Shown piece after piece: positions 8,153 to 17,853 of a stretch of DNA of 63,097 bases. How positions within the stretch are numbered: position 1 is the first letter of the stretch; every line of letters starts with the position of its first letter. Under the pieces are notes generated by a model, which saw only the letters and a list, made by a program, of their open reading frames with translations, did no database searches and was not told the DNA's origin. Position numbers and translations under genes: made by a program. Source of the DNA: Clostridium sp. cel8 (lineage in GTDB: Bacteria; Bacillota; Clostridia; Clostridiales; Clostridiaceae); assembly GCF_014050525.1 (NCBI RefSeq), contig NZ_JACGAG010000013.1:1-63097 (forward strand). Direction: 5' to 3'.

Positions 8153-8995
8153 TTAAAGCTCAATTTCCTTGTGTCTTGTAACATGACAATTTATATTTAC
8201 AGCTACAGGTAATCCTGCTATATGAGTAGGATAAGTTTCTATATTTACAGCCAAGGCAGTAGTCTTCCCGCCCAATCCTTGAGGTCCTATCCCAAGAGAA
8301 TTTATTTTTTCTAGAAGTTCTTCTTCCATATTTCTATAAAATTCATCTTCATTTCTTTTATTAAGAGGTCTTATAAGAGATTTCTTAGCAAGACTAGCTG
8401 CTTTGTCGAAATTGCCACCAATACCTACTCCAACTACAATTGGAGGGCATGGATTTGGTCCTGCTTCTTTTACTACTTTTATTACAAAATTCTTTACTCC
8501 ATCTACGCCATCAGATGGTTTTAACATTTTTATCTGACTCATATTCTCAGAACCAATTCCTTTTGGAGCCACAACGATATTCAGTTTATCTCCTGGTACT
8601 ATCTCATAATTTATAATAGCAGGAGTATTATCTCCAGTATTCTTTCTTCTAAGTGGATCGGAAACTACAGATTTTCTCAAATATCCATCTATATATCCTT
8701 GTCTTACTCCTTCATTTACTGCATCTTCTATACTTCCCCCAACAATATGTACTTCTTGTCCAATTTTTATAAATACACATGCCATACCTGTATCTTGACA
8801 CATAGGAAAATTATTATTCTTAGCTATATCTATATTTTCTAAAATCCTATCTAGTACATTTTGTGCCGAAGGCCAATTTTCTTTTTCCCTTGCAAATTTT
8901 ATTCTATCCACAACATCTTTTGAAAGATAGTAATTAGATTCAATGCACAATTTTTTAACGGCCTGAACTATCTCGTTAACATTTACTTCCCTCAT
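8153..8995 (-). CDS. Class I fumarate hydratase, alpha subunit (4Fe-4S)
   Basis: A 280-residue alpha subunit that carries the catalytic 4Fe-4S cluster. Three conserved cysteines are visible: Cys66 in P-M-C-Q-D-T-G, Cys183 in N-P-C-P-P and Cys270 in N-C-H-V-T-R-H. The glycine-rich [10 protein letters not shown] motif is also present. Start ATG follows AAAGGAGGAG. It forms an operon with the beta subunit gene downstream and probably with the GntR-type regulator upstream, which ends 58 bases away. As for the beta chain, tartrate dehydratase is the alternative assignment. Confidence 0.9.
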   Translation of the reverse strand: MREVNVNEIVQAVKKLCIESNYYLSKDVVDRIKFAREKENWPSAQNVLDRILENIDIAKNNNFPMCQDTGMACVFIKIGQEVHIVGGSIEDAVNEGVRQGYIDGYLRKSVVSDPLRRKNTGDNTPAIINYEIVPGDKLNIVVAPKGIGSENMSQIKMLKPSDGVDGVKNFVIKVVKEAGPNPCPPIVVGVGIGGNFDKAASLAKKSLIRPLNKRNEDEFYRNMEEELLEKINSLGIGPQGLGGKTTALAVNIETYPTHIAGLPVAVNINCHVTRHKEIEL

Positions 8996-9053
8996 AAATT
9001 AACACTCCTCCTTTATATCATAGTATTTCTTATTACTATTGTTTTTAAAAATA

Positions 9054-10022
9054 TTATTTTTTGTACTTCAACTCAATTATCTTAGATTTTAGTGCCTTTA
9101 CAGAACTATCGTCCAAATTATATACAAATTCTAATATGCGTTTATCTGAAGATACAACTTCCTTTACATCATCATATCTTCCAGGTGATACTATTATAAC
9201 ATCAGAATTATTCGTTATTTTTTTGAGCTCATTTTTGTTCTTAGTATTTGAATATTGAATATTTATACCACCTAATCCTGCCTTTTCTAGTGCACTTCTA
9301 GCTTTAAACATAAATTGATTTGAAATACATATAAATGCAAACCTAGTATTTTGAGGATATCTTGCAATTTTAACTATTGTTTCTAAATCCACATTTATAG
9401 CTAATCCTATTACTTCTTTACCAAATCCACTTGTAATGCTTATAACTTCATTTACATGATTGAAAGTTGCTATTATTACCTGACAATTCTCTATAATATC
9501 TTTAACTTTTTGACTTCCATCTTTCAAATCATTTATAGTAAGTGGTATTACATTCATATCTGTGCTTTCCATAAGTTGTTCACTAAACATCTTAGCTTGC
9601 TCAATATTACATTCAACGTATACAGCGTTAATTCTTTTCATCATATTAGTTTTTTCTTTTACTCTTCTAGTTACAATCTCCAAAAATTCATCAGACTTTA
9701 TACCAGTTTCTACTGCTTCTTCGAAAGCAAGATCTATAAACTTTGTTATTTTCTCCTTTACATTTTGTATCTTCCATGAATTAGTATCTTCAGCAACAAA
9801 TGTACCTCTTCCTTGGTAAGATCTCAATACACCTTCTTGTTCCAATTCATTATATGCCGAACTTATAGTATTTCTGCTTACTTTTAAACTTTCAGATAAC
9901 TCTCTCTCAGTTGGCATTTTATTACCTACTTTTAAAGTATCTTCTTTTATTAGATACATTATTTGCTTTTTTAATTGTATATAAAGTGGAACACTACTTA
10001 GCTTATCTAATTTAATGTCTAT
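9054..10022 (-). CDS. GntR-family transcriptional regulator with unusual C-terminal domain
   Basis: The N-terminal winged helix (P-L-Y-I-Q-L-K-K-Q-I, then P-T-E-R-E-L-S-E-S-L-K-V-S-R-N-T) is a clear GntR DNA-binding domain. The remaining 230 residues do not look like FCD, UTRA or aminotransferase effector domains; alternating hydrophobic strands and helices suggest a Rossmann or periplasmic-binding-like fold. The open frame extends to a GTG at 10085, but that lies in the predicted -10 region. The only strong ribosome site, GAGGTGG at 10028-10034, points to a start at ATA 10022 or ATT 10016; I give the former. It lies directly upstream of the fumarase genes and probably regulates them and itself (inference). 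Confidence 0.8.
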   Translation of the reverse strand: MDIKLDKLSSVPLYIQLKKQIMYLIKEDTLKVGNKMPTERELSESLKVSRNTISSAYNELEQEGVLRSYQGRGTFVAEDTNSWKIQNVKEKITKFIDLAFEEAVETGIKSDEFLEIVTRRVKEKTNMMKRINAVYVECNIEQAKMFSEQLMESTDMNVIPLTINDLKDGSQKVKDIIENCQVIIATFNHVNEVISITSGFGKEVIGLAINVDLETIVKIARYPQNTRFAFICISNQFMFKARSALEKAGLGGINIQYSNTKNKNELKKITNNSDVIIVSPGRYDDVKEVVSSDKRILEFVYNLDDSSVKALKSKIIELKYKK

Positions 10023-10037
10023 TTTAACCACCTCAAA

Positions 10038-10059
10038 ATTAATCAAATTAATCAAATTA
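10038..10059. repeat. Tandem 9-base repeat, candidate GntR operator
   Basis: ATTAATCAA occurs twice in tandem followed by ATTA, between the predicted -10 box and the ribosome site of the GntR-type gene. A repressor bound here would block the promoter. Autoregulation is the usual pattern for GntR proteins; the assignment is inference. Confidence 0.4.
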
Positions 10060-10075
10060 CTCATACTGCAAATTA

Positions 10076-10105
10076 ATAGTATCACAATTAATTATATATA
10101 TGCAA
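10076..10105 (-). promoter_or_regulatory. Promoter of gntR-fumarase operon
   Basis: On the minus strand TTGCAT (-35, 10100-10105) is followed after 18 bases by TACTAT (-10, 10076-10081). Transcription would start near 10069, immediately after the cwlD stop codon region. It supports a translation start well downstream of the longest open frame. Confidence 0.5.
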
Positions 10106-10110
10106 CAAAC

Positions 10111-10824
10111 CTACTTATTTAAATTCTCATAATATTCATTAATAGATTTAGATAGTGATACTGCTATCTTTTCTTGATAACTATCTGATATTAACTTTTG
10201 TTTTTCTTCATAATTTGATAAAAACCCACACTCAACTATTATTGATGGCATTGTATCATTTTCTCTAAGTATTTTATATAAATTCGAAGCAGCTTTCTCA
10301 CGCCTATTATTATTTCTATCTAAATCTTGAATTAAATTATTTTGCACTATTCTTGCCAGTTTCTTACTTTCATCATTCTTTGAATACCAAACCTGTGCAC
10401 CATAATATTTTGATTGTGGAAACATATTTAAATGTATGCTTACAAACATATCACAGTGAGTATCTTTCTTTAATTTAACTCTATTATTTAAATCTTCAAT
10501 TTTTTTCTTTCTTATTTTTCCTTCTGATCCATATAACCCTTTGTCGGTATTTCTTGTCATAAATACTTTATATCCCTGTTTTTTTAATCTATCCCTTAAT
10601 TTCATACTTATTTTTAAGTTTATATCTTTTTCTATAATACCATCTTTTGTTTCAGCACCACCATCCATTCCTCCATGTCCCGGATCTATAAGTATAGTAA
10701 TTTCATCCTTAGAACTTTTATTAACAAAACTAGAATCTGCATATACTGTATATTGAAAAAGTTGAGTAAGTAAAATAGATACTATCACTGTACATATTAA
10801 TTTCTTCATAATTTTATTCCCCAT
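10111..10824 (-). CDS. cwlD: N-acetylmuramoyl-L-alanine amidase CwlD (spore cortex)
   Basis: A zinc amidase of the Amidase_3 family. It carries an N-terminal hydrophobic signal segment ending near A-D-S-S, the metal-site motif I-D-P-G-H-G-G-M-D-G-G, the S-I-H-L-N motif and the catalytic I-V-E-C-G-F-L-S-N motif. About 235 residues, matching CwlD, which removes peptide side chains so that muramic delta-lactam can form in spore cortex. Its place downstream of rplM-rpsI is the same as in Bacillus subtilis, which supports the name. The exact start is open: ATG 10824 (after AAAGGA) or ATG 10809 (after GGGG). Confidence 0.88.
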   Translation of the reverse strand: MGNKIMKKLICTVIVSILLTQLFQYTVYADSSFVNKSSKDEITILIDPGHGGMDGGAETKDGIIEKDINLKISMKLRDRLKKQGYKVFMTRNTDKGLYGSEGKIRKKKIEDLNNRVKLKKDTHCDMFVSIHLNMFPQSKYYGAQVWYSKNDESKKLARIVQNNLIQDLDRNNNRREKAASNLYKILRENDTMPSIIVECGFLSNYEEKQKLISDSYQEKIAVSLSKSINEYYENLNK

Positions 10825-10889
10825 AATATATATCAATTCCTTTCATAAATTCTATTGCTTATTTTTATCATAAGTAAATAAAAATATAC

Positions 10890-10927
10890 GAAAAAAATAG
10901 AAAGGCTTTATAAAAAACCTTTCTATT
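10890..10927 (-). terminator. Terminator of rplM-rpsI
   Basis: Arms AATAGAAAGG (10896-10905) and CCTTTCTATT (10918-10927) pair perfectly. On the minus strand the stem is followed by a run of T. It ends the rplM-rpsI transcript 50 bases after the rpsI stop. Confidence 0.88.
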
Positions 10928-10976
10928 ATACAATTCAATTTTAAGTATAAAATTATAATAATAATATGTGAATAAA

Positions 10977-11369
10977 CTATCTCTTTGAAAATTGTGGAGC
11001 TCTTCTTGCTTTTTTAAGACCATATTTCTTTCTTTCTTTCATTCTTGGATCTCTTGTTAAGAATCCAGCCTTTTTTAACTCAGGTCTTAAATTTTGATCT
11101 GCTTTTAAAAGTGCTCTTGATATTCCGTGTCTTATAGCTCCAGCCTGACCAGTGAATCCTCCACCATAAACATTTACTAGTACATCAAACTTATCCTTTG
11201 TTGAAGTTAATTCCAAAGGCTGCCTTACTATAACCCTCAATGTTTCCAATCCAAAATAATCTTCGATATCTCTTTTATTTATTATTACTTTACCTTCTCC
11301 AGGTACAAGTCTAACTCTTGCTACTGATTTTTTTCTTCTTCCTGTTCCTAAATACTGAACTTTAGCCAT
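10977..11369 (-). CDS. rpsI: 30S ribosomal protein S9
   Basis: A 130-residue small-subunit protein whose C-terminal tail reaches the P-site tRNA. The start [13 protein letters not shown] is chosen because an AAAGGAGG site precedes ATG 11369; the open frame runs eight codons further upstream without a site. The conserved end R-R-A-P-Q-F-S-K-R is intact. It follows rplM closely and the pair shares one promoter and one terminator, as in most Firmicutes. Confidence 0.98.
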   Translation of the reverse strand: MAKVQYLGTGRRKKSVARVRLVPGEGKVIINKRDIEDYFGLETLRVIVRQPLELTSTKDKFDVLVNVYGGGFTGQAGAIRHGISRALLKADQNLRPELKKAGFLTRDPRMKERKKYGLKKARRAPQFSKR

Positions 11370-11393
11370 TTTTATCCTCCTTTCAGCTTCCAA

Positions 11394-11828
11394 CTAATAT
11401 CTTAATTCTAATACTTCTGGTTTCTGAGCTTCATGTTTATGCTCTGAACCTTTATATACCTTTAATTTTTTGAACATTTTTCTTCCCAATACTCCCTTTG
11501 GAAGCATTCTTCTAACAGCTTCTTCAAATACAAACTCTGGCTTCTTCTGCAAAGCATCTCTATATGGAGTTTCTTTTAATCCACCTGCATAAAGTGAATG
11601 ATGTCTTAAAAACTTCTGATCCAATTTTTTACCAGTTAAGACTACCTTTTCTGAATTTATTACAATAACATAATCTCCAGTATCTACATTTGGTGTAAAT
11701 ATAGGCTTATTTTTTCCTCTCAATATTGAAGCAACCTGACTTGCTACTCTTCCTAATGGCTTTCCAGCTGCATCAACAATATACCATTTTCTTTCAATAT
11801 CCTGTGGTTTTGCAATGTACGATTTCAT
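11394..11828 (-). CDS. rplM: 50S ribosomal protein L13
   Basis: A 144-residue early-assembly large-subunit protein. Conserved segments [21 protein letters not shown] and M-L-P-K-G-x-L-G-R are present. It is the first gene of the rplM-rpsI operon, behind a consensus promoter and an L13-type leader, and is probably autoregulated through that leader. The ATG follows an AAGGAGG site. Confidence 0.98.
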   Translation of the reverse strand: MKSYIAKPQDIERKWYIVDAAGKPLGRVASQVASILRGKNKPIFTPNVDTGDYVIVINSEKVVLTGKKLDQKFLRHHSLYAGGLKETPYRDALQKKPEFVFEEAVRRMLPKGVLGRKMFKKLKVYKGSEHKHEAQKPEVLELRY

Positions 11829-11918
11829 CCCGGTTTTCCTCCTTGAACTTTTTACTATACTCGCATTTATCTATATAAAGATCCGGGGCTAGTGGATCCT
11901 TTATGCCTAAATACAAAC
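11829..11918 (-). promoter_or_regulatory. L13-type ribosomal protein leader of rplM
   Basis: The 90-base leader holds an inverted repeat in which GGATCC (11894-11899) faces GATCC (11880-11884) around a G/C-rich loop, flanked by A/T arms. Its position directly before rplM and the GGATCC/GGGGCTAG core fit the L13 leader known in low-GC Gram-positive bacteria. A covariance-model search was not possible here. Confidence 0.6.
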
Positions 11919-11924
11919 ATTTAT

Positions 11925-11953
11925 ATTATAATACAATCATCCTGGTGTGTCAA
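11925..11953 (-). promoter_or_regulatory. Promoter of rplM-rpsI
   Basis: On the minus strand both hexamers are perfect: TTGACA (11948-11953) and TATAAT (11925-11930), separated by 17 bases. It is one of the strongest-looking promoters in the window. Start of transcription near 11918. Confidence 0.9.
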
Positions 11954-11987
11954 TATATTATAAATGCTCAAAACTAACACTCTACTA

Positions 11988-12722
11988 CTAATAAAATACC
12001 TTTTCAAGACACAATCCCATAGGTGGTACTGGCTTACCTGCTTTAGACCTATCTTTTGATTCAAGTATGTTAGGTATATCTTCAGGTTTAAGCTTTCCAA
12101 CACCAACTTCTAGAACAGTTCCCACCATTATCCTTACCATATTATATAAAAATCCATCGCCTACAACATCAAACTTAAATATCTTATCATTTTTATGTAC
12201 TATAAAATTCTTTATAGTTCTAACTGAAGTTTTTACAGAACTCCCATTTGATTTAAAAGCAGAAAAATCATGTGTACCTAAAAAAAATTTACATGCCTTC
12301 TGCATATCTTCTAAATTCAATTTTCTATAAAAATAGTACATATAATTTCTACCAATAGCTGGTCTATTATCACCTGTTACAATAGTATAAGTGTACATTT
12401 TTCCCTTACTTGAATATCTTGCATGAAAACTCATATCAACTTCTTGGGATTTAAGCACTACTATATCTTCAGGAAGTATTCTATTTAAAGCCATTTTAAA
12501 TTTATCAGGTGGTATTTTACTATCAGTCATAAAATTGCATACAAATCCTCTTGCATGAACACCTGCATCAGTTCTACTTGATCCTATAACTTCACAAAAT
12601 TTTCCCGTTAAAGACTTTATAGCATTTTCAAGTTTTTCCTGTATAGTCATTGCATTTTTCTGTCTTTGCCAACCTGAATAATTAGTTCCATCATATTCAA
12701 TAACTAGTTTTATATTTTTCAT
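11988..12722 (-). CDS. truA: tRNA pseudouridine(38-40) synthase
   Basis: Converts uridines 38-40 in the anticodon arm of many tRNAs to pseudouridine. The 244-residue protein has the catalytic loop S-S-R-T-D-A-G-V-H-A-R-G with nucleophile Asp52, plus the C-terminal Y-N-M-V-R motif. Start ATG 12722 overlaps the ecfT stop as T-A-A-T-G and follows GGTGGA, showing translational coupling. It is the last gene of the ecfA1-ecfA2-ecfT-truA group, the same order as in Bacillus. Confidence 0.95.
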   Translation of the reverse strand: MKNIKLVIEYDGTNYSGWQRQKNAMTIQEKLENAIKSLTGKFCEVIGSSRTDAGVHARGFVCNFMTDSKIPPDKFKMALNRILPEDIVVLKSQEVDMSFHARYSSKGKMYTYTIVTGDNRPAIGRNYMYYFYRKLNLEDMQKACKFFLGTHDFSAFKSNGSSVKTSVRTIKNFIVHKNDKIFKFDVVGDGFLYNMVRIMVGTVLEVGVGKLKPEDIPNILESKDRSKAGKPVPPMGLCLEKVFY

Positions 12723-13531
12723 TAATTCCACCATATTCTACTAAATATTGATATAATAACTAAGCACATAGTAGCTAGAGATGCAGTAAAATCTTTGTTG
12801 GTAATCTTTAATTGTTTCATTCTTGTTCTTCCATCTCCGCCCCTATAACATCTTGCTTCCATAGCCATAGCTAATTCATCTGCACGTCTAAATGAACTTA
12901 TAAAAAGTGGCACTAAAATTGGTATAATACTTTTTGCCCTATGTACTAAATTACCAGACTCGAAATCTGCTCCTCTAGCCATTTGAGCTTTCATTATCTT
13001 ATCAGTTTCATCCATAAGTGTAGGTATAAATCTAAGAGCTATAGTCATCATCATAGCTAATTCATGAGCTGGTACTCCTATTTTTTTCATAGGATTTAAT
13101 AATTTTTCAATTCCATCCGTAAGTTCAATAGGTGATGTGGTAAGTGTCAAAAGTGATGTACCTATTATTAGAAATACAAGTCTTAAAACCATAAATGCAG
13201 CTACAATTAATCCTTCTCTATATATAGAAATAAACTTCCATTTAAACAAAGGCGGATTTACTCCTGTAGTCATAAATATATTTAAAACTGCAGTTATAAG
13301 TGCCAAAATTAGAATTGGTTTTAGTCCTTTATAGATATAAGCAAATTTCACTTTTGATATTGCTATAGCTATAAATGTAAAAAGTACTATAAATATATAT
13401 CCTCTAAAATTGTTTACTATAAATAAATCTATAATATAAACTATAGAGATTAATATTTTAACTCGCGGATCTAATTTATGGACAAAAGAATTTCCAGGTA
13501 CATACTGTCCTATAGTAATATCTTTAATCAT
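12722..13531 (-). CDS. ecfT: ECF transporter transmembrane component EcfT
   Basis: Integral membrane scaffold that couples the two ATPases to substrate-binding S components for vitamins or metals. The 269-residue protein has several hydrophobic segments in the N-terminal half and a cytoplasmic part with the two Ala-Arg-Gly-type coupling signatures (A-R-G-A-D-F and A-R-C-Y-R-G). No S component is encoded here, so this is the shared group II module that serves S components made elsewhere. Its stop overlaps the truA start by one base. Confidence 0.93.
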   Translation of the reverse strand: MIKDITIGQYVPGNSFVHKLDPRVKILISIVYIIDLFIVNNFRGYIFIVLFTFIAIAISKVKFAYIYKGLKPILILALITAVLNIFMTTGVNPPLFKWKFISIYREGLIVAAFMVLRLVFLIIGTSLLTLTTSPIELTDGIEKLLNPMKKIGVPAHELAMMMTIALRFIPTLMDETDKIMKAQMARGADFESGNLVHRAKSIIPILVPLFISSFRRADELAMAMEARCYRGGDGRTRMKQLKITNKDFTASLATMCLVIISIFSRIWWN

Positions 13532-13542
13532 AACTAACTTTC

Positions 13543-14397
13543 CTATCCTTTATTTAATATTCTAAGTATTTCACTTTTTGCTTGTTCTACTGTAAATACA
13601 TTAGTAGAAATATCAAATCCTTTATCTTTTAGCTTCCTAGCAAGGTATGTAACTTGAGGAACAGCTAATCCCACACTTTCCAACGTATCTACTTGAGAGA
13701 ATACCTTTCTAGGTGGTCCATCCAATATGCATTTACCTTTATGCATAACAAGTATTCTATCTGCAAGTTTTGCAACATCTTCCATACTATGAGATACAAG
13801 AATTATAGTCATATTATATTCTTTATGTAAATCTTTTATTTTACCAAGTATTTCATCTCTTCCCTCAGGATCCAAACCTGCAGTAGGTTCATCTAATATT
13901 AATATCTTAGGTTCCATTGCAACTACGCCTGCTATAGCTACTCTTCTCTTTTGACCTCCACTTACTTCAAATGGAGATTTATCTTTATATTTATCATACT
14001 CTAAGCCAACCATATTCATAGCTCTTTTTACTCTTTTATTTATCTCATCATCACTTAGACCCAGATTTCTAGGTCCAAAAGAAATGTCCTTTTCAATTGT
14101 TTCCTCAAATAATTGATATTCTGGATACTGAAATACTAAACCTACCTTTTTTCTGATAAAATTAAGATTTGTATTTTTATCCGTTATATCAACTCCATCA
14201 ATTAATATTTTACCAAAACTTGGCTTTAGAAGTCCATTTATATGTTGAATAAGTGTTGATTTTCCTGATCCAGTATGACCTATAAGTGCTATAAACTCTC
14301 CCTCTTCTATTTTAAGATTAACATCATCTATAGCTTTTTTTTCGAAAGGAGATCCTGGCATATATATATGGGTCAAATTTTTTATTTCAATCGACAT
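13543..14397 (-). CDS. ecfA2: ECF transporter ATPase (second subunit)
   Basis: ABC-type ATPase of 284 residues. Walker A is G-H-T-G-S-G-K-S, the signature V-S-G-G-Q-K-R-R, and Walker B ends in [12 protein letters not shown]. The C-terminal extension typical of EcfA proteins is present. It overlaps the preceding ecfA1 gene by 16 bases and lies 11 bases before ecfT, so the three are made together and form the energizing module with EcfA1 and EcfT. Confidence 0.93.
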   Translation of the reverse strand: MSIEIKNLTHIYMPGSPFEKKAIDDVNLKIEEGEFIALIGHTGSGKSTLIQHINGLLKPSFGKILIDGVDITDKNTNLNFIRKKVGLVFQYPEYQLFEETIEKDISFGPRNLGLSDDEINKRVKRAMNMVGLEYDKYKDKSPFEVSGGQKRRVAIAGVVAMEPKILILDEPTAGLDPEGRDEILGKIKDLHKEYNMTIILVSHSMEDVAKLADRILVMHKGKCILDGPPRKVFSQVDTLESVGLAVPQVTYLARKLKDKGFDISTNVFTVEQAKSEILRILNKG

Positions 14398-15227
14398 AAT
14401 TCCTTCACCATCTCATCTATAGTCAATATATTAGATTGTATATTAATTCCACTCTTCTTTAGTTCGTAAGCCAATTCAGTAATTTGAGGAACATCAAGTC
14501 CTAAATTTTTCATCTTCTGAACATGACTAAATATATCTCTAGGAGTTCCCTGCATGGAAACTTTTCCCTTATCTATAACAATTATTTTATCAGCTTGTGC
14601 TGCTTCATCCATATAGTGTGTAATTAAAATTACAGTTATCTTATACTTATGATTTATTTCTTTTATAGTATTCATTACTTCTTTTCTTCCAGATGGATCT
14701 AGCATTGCAGTTGATTCATCAAATATTATACACTCAGGCCTCATTGCAAGGACTCCTGCTATTGCTACTCTCTGTTTTTGACCACCTGAAAGTAAATGAG
14801 GTGCATGTTTTCTGTATTCATACATATTTACACTTTTCAAACAATCATTAACTCTGGCTCTTATATCTTTAGGATCAATGCCTAAATTTTCTGGGCCAAA
14901 AGCCACATCTTCTTCTACAATAGTTGCAACAATCTGATTATCTGGATTTTGAAAAACCATTCCGGCTCTATTTCTTATATTCCATGTATTTTTCTTATCT
15001 GAAGTATCTAAATCTCCTACATACATTTTCCCTTCAGTAGGAATTAACAATGCATTCATGTGTTTGGCCAATGTAGATTTTCCGGAACCATTTCTCCCTA
15101 AAATAGCTATAAAATCACCTTTATCAATTTTAAATGTAACATCATCTACAACTAATTTTGAATTTTTTTTATCACTATCATCATAACTAAAACTTAAATT
15201 TTTACAATCAATCATTTTTTCTTTCAT
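14382..15227 (-). CDS. ecfA1: ECF transporter ATPase (first subunit)
   Basis: ABC-type ATPase of 281 residues. Walker A G-R-N-G-S-G-K-S is at 44-51, the signature is L-S-G-G-Q-K-Q-R, and Walker B continues as D-E-S-T-A-M-L-D-P, the form seen in EcfA1 rather than EcfA2. It opens the ecf-truA operon, downstream of a terminator for rplQ, but its own promoter is not clear in 15228-15353. Confidence 0.93.
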   Translation of the reverse strand: MKEKMIDCKNLSFSYDDSDKKNSKLVVDDVTFKIDKGDFIAILGRNGSGKSTLAKHMNALLIPTEGKMYVGDLDTSDKKNTWNIRNRAGMVFQNPDNQIVATIVEEDVAFGPENLGIDPKDIRARVNDCLKSVNMYEYRKHAPHLLSGGQKQRVAIAGVLAMRPECIIFDESTAMLDPSGRKEVMNTIKEINHKYKITVILITHYMDEAAQADKIIVIDKGKVSMQGTPRDIFSHVQKMKNLGLDVPQITELAYELKKSGINIQSNILTIDEMVKELCRLK

Positions 15228-15353
15228 ATAAACACCTCACTCCCTTTACAAAGAAGCTGAATACTTTTAATAACTATACTATTATTAAATATACCACGTT
15301 TAAAATATAAATTAAAGAATATCACATATAAAAATTTATAAATATATTAAAAT

Positions 15354-15377
15354 GGGGATTAAGCTAACTTAATCCCC
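15354..15377 (-). terminator. Terminator after rplQ
   Basis: Perfect 10-base arms GGGGATTAAG and CTTAATCCCC enclose a four-base loop just after the rplQ stop. On the minus strand it is followed by a T-rich stretch (ATTTTAATAT). It probably ends or attenuates the long ribosomal transcript before the ecf genes. Confidence 0.85.
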
Positions 15378-15385
15378 TGAGCTTT

Positions 15386-15727
15386 TTATACCAATTCCAA
15401 TATAACTAACTCAGCTCCGTCTCCTCTTCTTGGACCCATTTTATACATTCTTGTATATCCGCCATTTCTCTCATTATATTTAGGAGCTATATTATCAAAT
15501 AATTTTTTTACAACATCTTCTTCAGTAACAAAGGAAAGTACCTGCCTTCTGGCATGGAGATCTCCTCTTTTAGCTAATGTAATCATCTTCTCTGCTAAAT
15601 TTCTAGTTTCCTGAGCTCTAGTAGATGTAGTTTGAATTTTTTCATGTTTTAAGAAACTAGTAACAAGATTCCTAAGCATTGCTTTTCTTTGATCGGTTGG
15701 ACGACCTAATTTACGATATGAAGCCAT
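15386..15727 (-). CDS. rplQ: 50S ribosomal protein L17
   Basis: A 113-residue large-subunit protein near the peptide exit. The start [11 protein letters not shown] and the block R-G-D-L-H-A-R-R are characteristic. It is the last gene of the alpha operon, 62 bases after rpoA, and is followed by a hairpin terminator. Confidence 0.98.
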   Translation of the reverse strand: MASYRKLGRPTDQRKAMLRNLVTSFLKHEKIQTTSTRAQETRNLAEKMITLAKRGDLHARRQVLSFVTEEDVVKKLFDNIAPKYNERNGGYTRMYKMGPRRGDGAELVILELV

Positions 15728-15789
15728 CTATATCCCTCCTTGTCTGTAAATAAATTATTATGAACTTCTATACTAAACATACTAATTTA

Positions 15790-16737
15790 TTATTCTTCAT
15801 TTTGCTTTAAGGATAATCCTAAAGCATCCAATTTTTGTTCAACTTCTTCCAAAGACTTTTTACCTAAGTTTCTAACTTTCATCATATCATCCATAGTTCT
15901 TTCAGTTAATTCCTGAACAGTATTTATACCAGCTCTCTTTAAGCAATTGTAACTCCTTACAGAAAGATCAAGTTCTTCAATAGTCATCTCTAGAACTTTT
16001 TCTTTTTTATCTTCCTCTTTTTCGACCATTATTTCTACATTATTTGCATGGTCTGTAAGAGTCATAAATAATTTAAAGTGCTCTATCAATATCTTAGCTG
16101 ACAAACTTATAGCCTCATCCGGCATTATAGTTCCATTAGTCCATACTTCAAGAGACAACTTATCATAATCTGTAATTTGGCCAACTCTAGTGTTTTCAAC
16201 ATTAAAATTAACTCTTTTTACAGGAGTGTATATAGAATCTACTGGTATTGTACCTATAGGCATATCTTCAGTTTTATTTCTGGCTTGAGGTACATATCCT
16301 CTTCCAGCAGTAACCATAATCTCCATATATAATTTTGCATTATCGTCTAAAGTAGCTATGTGCAAATCAGGATTTACTATTTCAACTTCTCCATCAGTTT
16401 TTATATCCCCAGCTTTTACTTCTCCTGGTCCTTCAGCATCTATATATATAGTCTTAGGATCATCACCATCCATCTTCAATGCTAATGATTTTATGTTTAA
16501 AATTAATTCAGCAACATCTTCTTTTACTCCAGGAACTGTTGAAAACTCATGAAGTACTCCTTCAATTTTTACATGTTTAGCAGCTACTCCTGGAAGAGAA
16601 GAAAGAAGTATTCTCCTAAGTGCATTTCCAAGAGTAATACCATAGCCTCTTTCTAATGGTTCAACTACGAATTTTCCGTATTTACCATCTTCACTTAATT
16701 CTACACACTCTATTTTTGGCTTTTCTATTTCTAACAT
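15790..16737 (-). CDS. rpoA: DNA-directed RNA polymerase alpha subunit
   Basis: A 315-residue protein that dimerises to start core polymerase assembly. The N-terminal domain has [17 protein letters not shown], and the C-terminal domain (about 245-310) has the [13 protein letters not shown] and L-G-K-K-S-L-E-E-V helices that bind UP elements and activators. The ATG follows a GGAGGG site. It sits between rpsD and rplQ as in other Firmicutes. Confidence 0.99.
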   Translation of the reverse strand: MLEIEKPKIECVELSEDGKYGKFVVEPLERGYGITLGNALRRILLSSLPGVAAKHVKIEGVLHEFSTVPGVKEDVAELILNIKSLALKMDGDDPKTIYIDAEGPGEVKAGDIKTDGEVEIVNPDLHIATLDDNAKLYMEIMVTAGRGYVPQARNKTEDMPIGTIPVDSIYTPVKRVNFNVENTRVGQITDYDKLSLEVWTNGTIMPDEAISLSAKILIEHFKLFMTLTDHANNVEIMVEKEEDKKEKVLEMTIEELDLSVRSYNCLKRAGINTVQELTERTMDDMMKVRNLGKKSLEEVEQKLDALGLSLKQNEE

Positions 16738-16800
16738 GAATATAACCCTCCTTCTATTTATATTATAATTTATTTTGAGGGCAACTGATTTCTATATTGA

Positions 16801-17421
16801 CTACTTACTATATAACTCTACAATTAATGTTTCGTTAACTGGAATGTCTATATCTTCTCTTGAAGGTTCCCTAACAACTTTTCCTTCAAAATTTTCTACA
16901 TTTCCCTCTAACCAAGCTGGTAAAGTCTTAGGATTTTCTGCAAAAGCCTTAAATTTTTCTGATGATCTACTTTTTTCACAAATAGATATAACATCATCAA
17001 CTGATACTTCATAAGAAGGAATATCAACTTTTTTACCATTTACCAAAAAATGTCCATGAGTAACTAATTGTCTAGCTTCTGATCTTGATTGACCATAGCC
17101 TAACTTAAATACTACATTATCAAGTCTCATTTCAAGAAGTTTAAGTAGGTTTTCACCTGTTATACCTCTTTTTCTATCAGCTTTCTCATAATATTTTCTA
17201 AATTGACCCTCTAATACACCATATATTCTTTTAGCTTTCTGTTTTTCTCTCAATTGTAAGCCATAGTTTGATATCTTTTTTCTTCCCTGTCCATGCTGTC
17301 CTGGTGCATACGCTCTTCTTGAAACTGCACATTTATCTGTATAGCATCTATCTCCTTTAAGAAATAGCTTTAAACCTTCTCGTCTGCAAAGTCTGCACAC
17401 TGATTGAGTATATCTTGCCAT
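16801..17421 (-). CDS. rpsD: 30S ribosomal protein S4 (zinc-binding type)
   Basis: A 206-residue primary 16S rRNA binder that nucleates 30S assembly. An N-terminal C-x2-C (C-R-L-C) plus two further cysteines (R-C-Y-T-D-K-C) form the zinc-type S4. The central S4 RNA-binding domain starts near M-R-L-D-N-V-V. In several bacteria S4 represses its own operon; a leader candidate lies before rpsM. Confidence 0.98.
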   Translation of the reverse strand: MARYTQSVCRLCRREGLKLFLKGDRCYTDKCAVSRRAYAPGQHGQGRKKISNYGLQLREKQKAKRIYGVLEGQFRKYYEKADRKRGITGENLLKLLEMRLDNVVFKLGYGQSRSEARQLVTHGHFLVNGKKVDIPSYEVSVDDVISICEKSRSSEKFKAFAENPKTLPAWLEGNVENFEGKVVREPSREDIDIPVNETLIVELYSK

Positions 17422-17442
17422 TAAAAATTACACCTCCTATTA

Positions 17443-17841
17443 CTAAACTCTTCTTCTCTTTGGTGGTCTACAACCATTATGTGGTATTGGGGTTACATCT
17501 TTTATGAGAGTTACCTCCAAACCTGCAGCTTGAAGTGATCTTATAGCTGCTTCTCTTCCCGCACCTGGTCCTTTTACATATACTTCTATGCTCTTTAATC
17601 CATGCTCCATAGCAGCTTTAGCTGAAGCTTCAGCTGCCATTTGTGCAGCAAATGGAGTACTTTTTCTTGATCCTCTAAATCCTAAGCCACCTGCACTAGC
17701 CCAGGACAATGTATTTCCAACAGCGTCAGTTATAGTAACAATAGAATTGTTGAAAGTTGACTTAATATGTGCACAGCCATGTTCTACATTTTTTCTTTCT
17801 TTTTTTCTTCTTGACTTTTTAACCTTTGATCCTGCTGCCAT
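17443..17841 (-). CDS. rpsK: 30S ribosomal protein S11
   Basis: A 132-residue platform protein that contacts the mRNA exit region. Conserved blocks [21 protein letters not shown] and the C-terminal [12 protein letters not shown] are intact. It lies 12 bases after rpsM and 21 before rpsD in the alpha operon. Confidence 0.98.
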   Translation of the reverse strand: MAAGSKVKKSRRKKERKNVEHGCAHIKSTFNNSIVTITDAVGNTLSWASAGGLGFRGSRKSTPFAAQMAAEASAKAAMEHGLKSIEVYVKGPGAGREAAIRSLQAAGLEVTLIKDVTPIPHNGCRPPKRRRV

Positions 17842-17853
17842 CTATTTACCTCC

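Noticed and set aside
10064-10085. Longer GntR reading frame from GTG 10085 or ATG 10064
   Set aside because: These overlap the predicted -10 box or leave almost no leader and lack a Shine-Dalgarno site.
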